NCBI GenBank assembly: GCA_003151555.1
Contig: PLXU01000113.1
Location: 1 to 6,513 of the forward strand
Direction: 5' to 3'
Source of the DNA: Acidimicrobiaceae bacterium
Lineage (GTDB): Bacteria; Actinomycetota; Acidimicrobiia; Acidimicrobiales; RAAP-2
Length of the DNA stretch: 6,513 nt
Position numbers and translations under genes: made by a program. The notes below the pieces were generated by a model. That model ran no database searches. It was not told where the DNA came from and saw nothing but the letters and a program-made list of their open reading frames with translations. Below are positions 1-6,123 of the stretch, piece by piece. Within the stretch, counting starts at the first letter, position 1; each line of letters begins with the position of its first letter.

Positions 1-879
1 ATAGGTGTACTTGTGGTCGTAGCCGAAAGGCAGCTCGCCGACCTCCCAACCGAATCGCTTTCCACAGGTATTGGACTTTCCTGGATCGCACCAGCAATCG
101 CGGCCCCAGTCGCGGTAGGAGTCGACCAGCATCTTGAGCAGCCCTCGGTCCTCGAGCACGCACCCGCCCTCGCCCATGGTCATGTGGTGAGCCGGGTAGA
201 AGCTGACGGTCGCCAGGTCGCCGAACGTCCCGACCGGCCGGCCCTTGTAAGTCGACCCCAACGCGTCGCAGCAGTCCTCGACCAGCCAGAGTTGGTGGCG
301 CTGTGCAAAGGCGGTCACGGCATCCAGGTCGAATGGATTGCCGAGCGTGTGGGCCACCATGATGGCCGCGGTGCGCTCGCTCAGCGCATCCTCCAGCCGG
401 GAGACGTCGATGTTGTAGGTGGGCACTGTGACGTCCACGAAGACCGGGACCAGGCGATTCTGGATGATCGGGTTCAGCGTGGTCGGGAATCCGGCCGCGA
501 CGGTGATCACCTCATCGCCGGGCTTGAGGGCTGCCCGGCCGCCCCACTTGCGCGCCCTCTCGTCCAGCTTGGGCGACGTGAGGGTGGACAGAGCCAGCAA
601 GTTGGCCGACGAGCCGGAGTTGACCAGGTGAGCGTGCCGGCGTCCGAAGAACTTCGCGAAGCTCTTCTCGAACTCGTCCGCGAAGCGGCCTGTGGTCAGC
701 CAGAAGTCGAGGCCCGAGTCGACGAGGTTCACGATCTCGCGATCGTCGAAGACGCGGCCCGCGTAGGAGATCGAGCTCTCGCCGGGAACGAACTCAGCCT
801 CTGGAAAGGCGGCGCCGTAATACTCCCGCACCAGCTCCAGGATCTGGAGACGGAGGGCTGAAGCGCGAGAGTCGGTCAT
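1..879 (-). CDS. rfbH: RfbH/DdhC-type nucleotide-sugar 3-dehydrase, [2Fe-2S] PMP enzyme (partial, C-terminus off the left edge)
   Basis: The first 293 residues (families are about 435 long) are visible; the frame is open to base 1. The fold is the DegT/DnrJ/EryC1 aminotransferase type, but the usual PLP lysine is replaced by histidine (SFYPAHHMTMGEGG, His231), the hallmark of the E1 dehydrases that use PMP to remove the C-3 hydroxyl from CDP-4-keto-6-deoxyglucose on the way to 3,6-dideoxyhexoses. Cys204, Cys262, Cys264 and Cys272 form C-X57-C-X1-C-X7-C, the [2Fe-2S] pattern of Yersinia E1, which passes electrons from a reductase (E3/AscD/DdhD). The stretch GRDCWCDPGKSNTCGKRFGW is typical of RfbH. 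Asp202 (VEDCCDALG) should hold the cofactor pyridine nitrogen. The iron-sulfur cysteines argue against ColD. SpnQ-like use of a TDP-sugar remains possible, so the nucleotide is not settled. The start is the ATG at 877-879; no good Shine-Dalgarno precedes it. It lies 61 bases downstream of pepN on the same strand. Partner genes would be beyond the left edge. Confidence 0.93.
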   Translation of the reverse strand, partial: MTDSRASALRLQILELVREYYGAAFPEAEFVPGESSISYAGRVFDDREIVNLVDSGLDFWLTTGRFADEFEKSFAKFFGRRHAHLVNSGSSANLLALSTLTSPKLDERARKWGGRAALKPGDEVITVAAGFPTTLNPIIQNRLVPVFVDVTVPTYNIDVSRLEDALSERTAAIMVAHTLGNPFDLDAVTAFAQRHQLWLVEDCCDALGSTYKGRPVGTFGDLATVSFYPAHHMTMGEGGCVLEDRGLLKMLVDSYRDWGRDCWCDPGKSNTCGKRFGWEVGELPFGYDHKYTY

Positions 880-912
880 GAGCTACCGACGGCGCACCCT
901 GCCACCGAGCGG

Positions 913-918
913 AGTGTA
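913..918 (-). promoter_or_regulatory. Possible extended -10 element for rfbH
   Basis: On the minus strand the pepN-rfbH gap contains TGG followed by TACACT, which fits an extended -10 (TG-N-TAnnnT). It would start transcription about 27 bases before the rfbH ATG, so rfbH may have its own promoter besides any read-through from pepN. No convincing -35 hexamer is visible. This is motif matching only. Confidence 0.3.
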
Positions 919-940
919 CCAGCGCGTTCCGAGAGCGGTC

Positions 941-3529
941 TCACGCCCTTCCCGCGCCATCGAACGCCTGCGCCCGCAGGGCTCGCTTGATCGCGTCCTG
1001 AGACTCCAATAGGGTGCGGCGGATCGGTCCTGGTAGATCTTGTGCGAGCGCCGCGTCCGTCGCGTCCACGACCTCCTGTGTGATGACCGCGTGCGGGTAC
1101 ATCCATTGGGCGATCGAGATCGCCTCCTCGGAATCATGCGACTCCCATACCGGCATCAGGCTGTCGAAAAAAGGCTGGACGAACGCGCTGAGCACCCGTT
1201 CCTGGTCAGGGCGGTGGAAGCCGCGCGCGATCGCGCGCTTCATCGTGAAGGACGGCGCCCCGTCATGGATCACCGCGTTCCAGGCCTCGCGCTTGGCCGC
1301 CATGAGCGGCAGCGCTGCGCGAGCGGCGGCCGCCTGTCTCTGGCCCTCGTGAGTGGAGTCGAGCTGGAGCTCAGCTTTGATCAGCTCATCGTCCGCCGCG
1401 CCGATGGTCGCCAGCGCCTTGACGGCCGTCCAGCGGAGGTCGAAGTCGATGACGAGGCCCTCCAGCCGCTTCGTGCCCGCGAGCAGGCCCAGCACCCATG
1501 CGACGTCGGCGAGCGACCTGGCAGAACGGATGAAAGTGGTCGTCCAGAGCAGCTGCGGATCTCCGCCCGGCTGCGCACGCGCCATGTGCTCTCTGGAGGC
1601 TTGCGCCAGCAGCGCGCGCACAGTGGGCCGGTGGCCGGGGTCGCTGAAGCCGTCCACTGCGCGTTCGGTACAGGCGATGAGCGATTCCAGCGTCGATGCG
1701 TCGGTCTCGGGTTCGATGTTGTCGAGCGAGATCGCGATGTAATCTCGCGCGCGCAGCTCGGCGTCGCGGGTCATGTCCCACAGCGTGCCCCAGGCGAGAG
1801 CCCGGGCCAGCTCGTCGTCGAGGTCGCGCAGATGCCGCCTCAGAGTCGCCAGCGAGCGCTGATCGAGTCTGGTCTTGCAGTACGTCAGGTCCTGGTCGTT
1901 GGGCAGCACCAGGTCGGGCATACGCTCACCGGCCAGCTCGGGGATGGGGGTGACAGCGCCGTCAATTCCATTGATGTCGACCTCGACCGAGCGGCGCCGC
2001 GTCAGCCGGCGGCCGGCCAGGTCGAAGAGCCCGACGCGCAGGCGATGAGGCCTCAGCGTCGGATGCTCGGCCGGCGCCGACTGTTTCAGCGTCGCCGACG
2101 CGATGATTCCGTCCGCAACCTCGAGCACAGCCTCGATGGTGCTCACGCCGGCGGTCTCGAGCCATGCCTTCGACCACGACCCCAGGTCACGGCCCGAAGA
2201 CCGTTCGATCGCTTCCAGGAAGTCGGCCAGCTCGGTGTTGCCAAACGCGTGCGCCGTGAAGTAGGCCTCGACTCCTTTGAAGAACGCGTCCGCTCCCACC
2301 CAGGCCACCAGCTGCTGGAGGGCCGCGGCGCCCTTGTTGTAGGTGATCGCGTCGAGGTTGAGCGAAATCGATTCGACGTCTGGGACGTCGGCCACGATCG
2401 GGTGCGTCGTAGGCAGCTGGTCCTGGGTTCGCGCGCCCGCTTTCGTCGCGATCGCGAACTCTGTCCACACGGTCTTGAACCGCGTGGCCTCGGCTGCGCC
2501 CAGGTATCCCATGTACTCGGCAAAGCTCTCGTTGAGCCACAGGTCGTCCCACCATCGCATCGTCACGAGGTCGCCGAACCACATGTGGGCCAACTCGTGG
2601 TTGACGACCAACGCGACGCGTTCGAGTTCGGCGTGCGAGGCCGTGGCCGGATCGATCAGCAGTTCCGTCTCGCGAAAGGTCACGCAGCCGAGGTTCTCCA
2701 TCGCGCCCTGGGCAAAGTCCGGTATCGCCACGAGGTCAACCTTGTCACCCGGGTAGGCAATGGCGAAATAGTCGGCGAAGAACTCCAGGGCGTAGATCGC
2801 CACCTCCATAGCCCACTCAACCAGATGTCCCTTGCCCACTGGATAGACGACGCGCACCGGCGTACCGGCCACCATCGTGACCGCCGACGCTTCAAAGGGG
2901 CCCACGATGAAGGCCACCAGGTAGGTCGACATGATCATCGTCTGGGCGAAGCAGACCTCGCGGCGACCGTCGCTCGCGAGCGTGGACGACATGGCCGCCG
3001 CGTTAGAAAAAGCTTCTAGATCGGCGGGGATGATGAGCGTCACCTGATAAGTCGCCTTGAGGGCCGGATCATCCCAACAGGGAAAGGCCCGGCGCGCGTC
3101 GGTCGATTCAAATTGGGTGGTGGCGATGACGTGTTCGTTGCCGTCTACGTCGACAAAGGTCGAACGGTAGAAGCCGCGCAATTGATCATTCAGTATCCCA
3201 GTGAAGTCCAGGAAGACCGTCGCGCGCCCCGTCGGCAGCGGTTCTTTGAAACTGAAGGTTGCGGTCTCGAACTTGTCGTCCAAGATCGCTGGCTCAGACG
3301 TCGTCTCTACACCATTGGCACGAACAATGGCCGCCGAGACGTCGAGTTCCACCGCGTTCAACGCGATCACCGAAACTGAGTCGACGATCTCCACGTCGAT
3401 CTCCACCGTGCCCACGAAGGTGGCCGCGTCAAGATCGACATCGAGACGCAGGCGGTAGGCCGAGGGCAACACCGATCTCGGCAGTCGGTAGGGGTTCGAC
3501 GCGGTCTGTGACATTGAATTTTTACTCAT
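941..3529 (-). CDS. pepN: Aminopeptidase N (M1 family zinc metallopeptidase)
   Basis: An 862-residue protein of normal length for actinobacterial PepN, predicted cytosolic (no signal peptide or membrane segment). It removes N-terminal amino acids from peptides. Domain order: N-terminal beta domain (about 15-205) containing QFESTDARRAFPCWDDP (139-155), whose Gln139/Glu141 match the S1-pocket residues of the family; thermolysin-like catalytic domain (about 210-460) with the GAMEN exopeptidase motif at 275-279, the zinc site HELAH at 311-315 plus Glu334 (HEXXH-X18-E) and the transition-state tyrosine Tyr397 in ITYNKGA; then a long ERAP1-like helical C-terminal half (about 540-860). All catalytic residues are present, so it should be active. 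The start chosen is the ATG at 3527-3529; Met6 is an alternative, but a -10 element lies exactly 6 bases before Met1. The stop is TGA. It is divergent from the membrane gene and co-directional with rfbH 61 bases downstream; a functional link to rfbH is not evident. Confidence 0.97.
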   Translation of the reverse strand: MSKNSMSQTASNPYRLPRSVLPSAYRLRLDVDLDAATFVGTVEIDVEIVDSVSVIALNAVELDVSAAIVRANGVETTSEPAILDDKFETATFSFKEPLPTGRATVFLDFTGILNDQLRGFYRSTFVDVDGNEHVIATTQFESTDARRAFPCWDDPALKATYQVTLIIPADLEAFSNAAAMSSTLASDGRREVCFAQTMIMSTYLVAFIVGPFEASAVTMVAGTPVRVVYPVGKGHLVEWAMEVAIYALEFFADYFAIAYPGDKVDLVAIPDFAQGAMENLGCVTFRETELLIDPATASHAELERVALVVNHELAHMWFGDLVTMRWWDDLWLNESFAEYMGYLGAAEATRFKTVWTEFAIATKAGARTQDQLPTTHPIVADVPDVESISLNLDAITYNKGAAALQQLVAWVGADAFFKGVEAYFTAHAFGNTELADFLEAIERSSGRDLGSWSKAWLETAGVSTIEAVLEVADGIIASATLKQSAPAEHPTLRPHRLRVGLFDLAGRRLTRRRSVEVDINGIDGAVTPIPELAGERMPDLVLPNDQDLTYCKTRLDQRSLATLRRHLRDLDDELARALAWGTLWDMTRDAELRARDYIAISLDNIEPETDASTLESLIACTERAVDGFSDPGHRPTVRALLAQASREHMARAQPGGDPQLLWTTTFIRSARSLADVAWVLGLLAGTKRLEGLVIDFDLRWTAVKALATIGAADDELIKAELQLDSTHEGQRQAAAARAALPLMAAKREAWNAVIHDGAPSFTMKRAIARGFHRPDQERVLSAFVQPFFDSLMPVWESHDSEEAISIAQWMYPHAVITQEVVDATDAALAQDLPGPIRRTLLESQDAIKRALRAQAFDGAGRA

Positions 3530-3535
3530 GCTGAA

Positions 3536-3541
3536 ATGCTA
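3536..3541 (-). promoter_or_regulatory. -10 element of pepN, leaderless layout
   Basis: On the minus strand TAGCAT (TAnnnT type) is followed by exactly 6 bases and then the pepN ATG, so transcription would begin at or next to the start codon. No Shine-Dalgarno is present, which agrees with a leaderless transcript. The same spacing occurs before the S33 peptidase gene. No clear -35 was found. Confidence 0.4.
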
Positions 3542-3622
3542 CGGGACGCGGAAACGGCGATTCGGTGCCCGTGTCGACCAGGGAAGAAGGAATCGAGACC
3601 ACGGCGTCGGGCGTTGCCTTCG

Positions 3623-3653
3623 TTGGAAGAAATTGTTGACACAACCTATACTT
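3623..3653 (+). promoter_or_regulatory. Weak candidate promoter for the membrane protein gene
   Basis: TATACT at 3648-3653 is a good -10 hexamer. The best -35 is TTGGAA at 3623-3628 with a long 19-base spacer. Transcription would start near 3660, leaving a leader of about 90 bases before the ATG at 3749. The candidate operator dyad lies in the spacer and over the -10. A consensus TTGACA at 3636-3641 has no matching -10 downstream at normal spacing. Confidence 0.25.
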
Positions 3654-3655
3654 CC
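3625..3655. promoter_or_regulatory. Interrupted dyad, candidate operator in the divergent region
   Basis: The arms are arranged as GGAAG, 5 bases, GTTG, 3 bases (ACA), CAAC, 5 bases, CTTCC. Both arm pairs are perfect inverted repeats with the same centre at base 3640, giving a 31-base symmetrical site in an AT-richer patch of the pepN/membrane-gene intergenic region. The two-step symmetry suits a dimeric regulator. It overlaps the TATACT hexamer (3648-3653) of a possible plus-strand promoter. No regulator gene lies in the window, so the binding protein is unknown. Confidence 0.35.
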
Positions 3656-3748
3656 TTCTCTTGGCCATGCAGCGGCAACCCATATCCAACGCGGTCCCTG
3701 ATCGCCGACTGGCCGCCTCAAATATCGCGCCGGATCGGATCTGACGAC

Positions 3749-4828
3749 ATGGCGATTTGGATTCGCGTACTCGCGGGACTTTTCGGTTTCTTCCTTCAGC
3801 TACTGGTCCTGGACGCCGCCATTCGCACGTTCCTGCTACCTCGGGTGGCCAACGTCCGCCTGAGTCGCCTCGTGTCAAAGGGCGTGGCCACCGTCTTTCG
3901 CCTCTTCGCCAGTCCCCGTCGCTCCTACCCCGCCCGAGACCAGGTCCTGTCCCTGTACGCGTCGATCGTCTTGTTGACCTACCAGGCCCTGTGGCTGGCG
4001 TTGAGCGTCATAGCCTTCGGTTTCGGATTCGTGGCGGCGGGCGTGTCTGGCTTCGGCCTGGCCTTTGAAACGTCGGGCTCGTCGCTCTTTACCCTCGGCA
4101 CGATCTCGGGTAGCGGCGGCGTGCAAATCACCATTAGCTTCGTCGAGGCCAGCATCGGCCTCACGCTGTTGGCCCTATTGATTGCCTTCATCCCTACGCT
4201 CTACACGGCGTTCCAGCGTCGCGAGCTGTCGGTGGCCCGGTTGGCCGTTCGCGCCGGCGTGCCCGCCACTCCCTGGGGCGTGCTCGAGGTAGCCCAGAGC
4301 GTAAAGTCCTTCGACGCGCTCGACAAGTTGTGGCTGGAGTGGGAACAGTGGTTCATCGACGTGGGTGAGACGCACACGACACTCACCATCCTCAACTTCT
4401 ACCGCTCGCCCAACCCCAACCAAACCTGGATCGCGGCCGCCGCCACGGTGCTCGACGCCGCCGCGATCTTCAATGCCGCCGTCGACGTCGAACCCTCGCC
4501 GACCGCCGGACTGTGCATTCGTTCGGGATGGATCGCGCTGCGCCGCTTGGCCGACTACTTCCGCATTCCCTATCCCCTGCACCCCGAACGCACCATTCCC
4601 ATCGCCATTTCTCGTCACGAATTCGACCTGGTGCTCGAACACCTCGCGAGAAGCGGCGTGCCCCTGGTGGCCGATCACGACGCGGCGTGGCAGGACTTCT
4701 TAGGTTGGCGAGTCAATTACGACGCCATCATCGAGGCCTGCTACGAACGCTTCACCTGCCCGCGCATTGACTGGAACCTCGTGCAAGTCCAACCCCTGTT
4801 ACCGCCATCGAACGTGCGCGGCACGTAG
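3749..4828 (+). CDS. Pore-loop (2TM K+ channel-like) membrane protein with degenerate filter, unknown function
   Basis: A 359-residue protein with an N-terminal membrane segment (about 4-24), a second long hydrophobic segment (about 69-99), a short re-entrant-looking loop SGSSLFTLGTISGSGG (109-124), a third hydrophobic segment (about 127-155) ending in QRRE, then about 200 soluble residues, probably cytosolic. Segment-loop-segment with a T-L-G core at the loop apex recalls the M1-P-M2 unit of potassium channels, but TLGTI replaces the TVGYG filter, so K+ selectivity is doubtful. The C-terminal part has no recognised motif; Trp-rich EWEQWF lies near 198-203. I do not recognise a named family. 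The ATG at 3749 is chosen because the first membrane helix begins there; the frame is open back to 3536, but that extension is polar and looks non-coding. The Shine-Dalgarno is weak. It stands alone between two minus-strand peptidase genes, divergent from pepN and convergent with the S33 gene. It could also be a non-conducting sensor or scaffold. Confidence 0.85.
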   Translation: MAIWIRVLAGLFGFFLQLLVLDAAIRTFLLPRVANVRLSRLVSKGVATVFRLFASPRRSYPARDQVLSLYASIVLLTYQALWLALSVIAFGFGFVAAGVSGFGLAFETSGSSLFTLGTISGSGGVQITISFVEASIGLTLLALLIAFIPTLYTAFQRRELSVARLAVRAGVPATPWGVLEVAQSVKSFDALDKLWLEWEQWFIDVGETHTTLTILNFYRSPNPNQTWIAAAATVLDAAAIFNAAVDVEPSPTAGLCIRSGWIALRRLADYFRIPYPLHPERTIPIAISRHEFDLVLEHLARSGVPLVADHDAAWQDFLGWRVNYDAIIEACYERFTCPRIDWNLVQVQPLLPPSNVRGT

Positions 4829-4899
4829 CGTTCCTCTTCGCACAGCCCACCTTGAGGTAGGACCCGCTCGATGGCACGACACGACGCACGTCGCAGCAC

Positions 4900-4921
4900 T
4901 TCCCGCTCTGGTGCTCGGGAA
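4900..4921 (-). terminator. Possible hairpin terminator between convergent genes
   Basis: A perfect 6-base stem (TTCCCG / CGGGAA) with a 10-base loop sits 3 to 24 bases past the stop codon of the S33 peptidase gene and downstream of the membrane gene. No T-run follows on either strand, so it is not a classical intrinsic terminator, and the stem is short. It may only slow RNA polymerase or protect the 3' end. Confidence 0.25.
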
Positions 4922-4923
4922 TG

Positions 4924-5823
4924 CTAGTCGTGCTCGGCGAGAAACGAACCCACCACGCTGAGGTAGTGCTCGGGCTCTTCGACGAAGGGCATGTGACTGG
5001 AATTTTCGAATACCTTCCAGCGAACGTCGGGGATGGCGTCGAAGAATGGTTGCACGGTGGCCGGGGTGGCTTCGTCAAAGCGGCCCGAGCACAGAAGCGT
5101 GGGCGCGGCGATGTTCTTCACCCGGTCAACCACCGACCAGTCGCGCAGCGTGCCAATGCAGGAGAACTCGTTAGGTCCGAACATCGTGTTGTACACCGTG
5201 GGGTCCTTTTTCAAGTACTCAGAGGTTCGCACGACTTCGGGCGGATTGGGCACCACGCGACAGACGTGCTCGTCGTAATAGACCTGGGTCGCCGCCAAGT
5301 ACTCGGGGTCCTGCGCGGTGCCGGCCGCTTCGTGACGATCGAGCGCCGCTTCGATCTCGGGCGCCAGCAGGGCGCGAAGCTTCGTTGCCTCACTGGCCCA
5401 CAGGTCCATGGAGGCCGGCGAATTGCTCAGCACCAGCGCCCGCAAGCCCGGGGGCTGGCGGATGGCGTGCTCGGCTCCCAGCATGCCGCCCCAGGACTGA
5501 CCGAGCAGGTGGTAGCGCTCATCGATGCCCAGGTTCGTGAGCAAGTTCTGCAATTCGTCCAAGAAGAGGTCCACCGTCCAGAAATCCGCGCCCCTGTCGG
5601 CCAGGTGCGTCGAACGGCCCGCGCCCAGTTGGTCGTAGTGCACGACCGCGCGCCCGTCCTTGGCCAACTCGGCCAAGGCCAGGAGGTAGTCGTGGGTGCC
5701 GCCGGGTCCCCCGTGGGCCACCACGAGCGGGACCTTGGGCGACGAGAGATCGCCGGTGACGCGATACCACGTCTCGCACTCCCGGAATGGCGCAACGCCG
5801 ATACGTACGTCGGGCGAACTCAT
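4924..5823 (-). CDS. pip: Proline iminopeptidase (S33 alpha/beta hydrolase)
   Basis: A 299-residue cytosolic alpha/beta hydrolase of normal length for the S33 prolyl aminopeptidase / tricorn-interacting factor F1 group, which removes N-terminal proline and other residues from short peptides. Motifs in order: oxyanion-hole HGGPGG (37-42), DQLGAGRS (64-71), nucleophile elbow GQSWGG (108-113, Ser110), a helical cap (about 130-225), acid Asp250 in SGRFDEATP and base His277 in NSSHMPFVEEPE. The triad is complete and its spacing matches the family. No signal peptide is seen. The start is the ATG at 5821-5823, supported by a -10 hexamer 6 bases upstream (leaderless layout); no Shine-Dalgarno is present. 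It is convergent with the membrane gene, 95 bases apart, and lies 56 bases downstream of the ABC remnant. Peptide preference cannot be told from the sequence; some S33 members are amidases or epoxide hydrolases, but HGGPGG favours a peptidase. Confidence 0.93.
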   Translation of the reverse strand: MSSPDVRIGVAPFRECETWYRVTGDLSSPKVPLVVAHGGPGGTHDYLLALAELAKDGRAVVHYDQLGAGRSTHLADRGADFWTVDLFLDELQNLLTNLGIDERYHLLGQSWGGMLGAEHAIRQPPGLRALVLSNSPASMDLWASEATKLRALLAPEIEAALDRHEAAGTAQDPEYLAATQVYYDEHVCRVVPNPPEVVRTSEYLKKDPTVYNTMFGPNEFSCIGTLRDWSVVDRVKNIAAPTLLCSGRFDEATPATVQPFFDAIPDVRWKVFENSSHMPFVEEPEHYLSVVGSFLAEHD

Positions 5824-5829
5824 GGCACA

Positions 5830-5835
5830 ACTATA
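5830..5835 (-). promoter_or_regulatory. -10 element of pip, leaderless layout
   Basis: On the minus strand TATAGT, one base from the TATAAT consensus, is followed by 6 bases and then the pip ATG, so the transcript would start at the initiation codon. A -35 hexamer is not obvious at 17 or 18 bases upstream. The ABC remnant upstream ends before this site, so pip seems to be its own transcription unit. Confidence 0.45.
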
Positions 5836-5879
5836 AGGTCGAGTCGAGACGCGGCGTTCGAAATTTCTTGGTCCCGCGC

Positions 5880-6122
5880 CTAGTTCTGTATGTCGGCCAG
5901 GATCGATCCGTCGCGCAGTCGGATGCGACGTTGGGCGCTCGACGCAATGTCTTCGTCGTGCGTGGCGATAATGATGGTCATGCCTGAACGTCGGTGCAGG
6001 TCACGCAGCAGGATCATGAACCCCTTGGCGTTATCTCAATCAAGGTTTCCGGTTGGCTCGTCGGCGATGATCACCTCGGGCCGATTGGCGAGGGCTCAAG
6101 CAATCGCCGCGCGCTGTTGTTC
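5880..6122 (-). pseudogene. C-terminal remnant of a MacB/LolD-type ABC transporter ATPase
   Basis: Reading the minus strand in one frame from about 6122 to the TAG at 5880-5882 gives about 80 codons that match the end of an ABC ATPase: the tail of the signature motif (EQQRAAIA), Walker B with D-loop (VIIADEPTGNLD), the switch histidine (IIIATHDEDIA, His at 5958-5960) and the closing IRLRDGSILAD. DEPTGNLD is typical of the MacB/LolD/FtsE group that drives MacB- or FtsX-like permeases. The gene is broken: in-frame TGA codons lie at 6096-6098, where the family has Arg of IARALA, and at 6036-6038, right after NLD. The Walker A and Q-loop half is missing; upstream bases belong to the nucleoside hydrolase. 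The possible residual signature TTGDEQQR suggests that homology may reach about 6131. It cannot encode a working ATPase. Sequencing or assembly error is possible for either stop, but would not restore the missing half. Confidence 0.85.
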
Positions 6123-6123
6123 G

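Noticed and set aside
13..861. A 282-codon plus-strand open frame
   Set aside because: It is antisense to rfbH, whose minus-strand translation carries cofactor and iron-sulfur motifs; the plus frame has no recognisable motif and is a GC-driven shadow.
1040..3019. A 659-codon plus-strand open frame
   Set aside because: It is entirely antisense to pepN and rich in Arg, Gly and His as expected of a shadow frame; pepN has complete M1 motifs.
3636..3641. Consensus TTGACA taken as a -35 box
   Set aside because: No TAnnnT hexamer lies 16-18 bases downstream; the bases are better explained as the centre of the dyad.
3536..3748. N-terminal extension of 71 codons for the membrane protein gene
   Set aside because: The extra residues are polar and low-complexity with no motif, overlap the pepN promoter and the dyad, and the first membrane helix starts naturally at the ATG at 3749.
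4881..4895. CGACG-CA-CGTCG palindrome at 4882-4893 as a terminator
   Set aside because: A 2-base loop is too small for a stable RNA hairpin of this stem length and no T-run follows; it is a common GC-rich chance palindrome.
4921..5883. A 320-codon plus-strand open frame
   Set aside because: It is antisense to pip, which has a full S33 triad; no domain is recognisable in the plus frame.
6036..6098. TGA recoding (reassigned codon or readthrough) in the ABC ATPase
   Set aside because: pepN and the nucleoside hydrolase both end in TGA at sensible C-termini, the expected residue at the first site is Arg rather than Trp or Gly, and the N-terminal half is missing, so decay is simpler.
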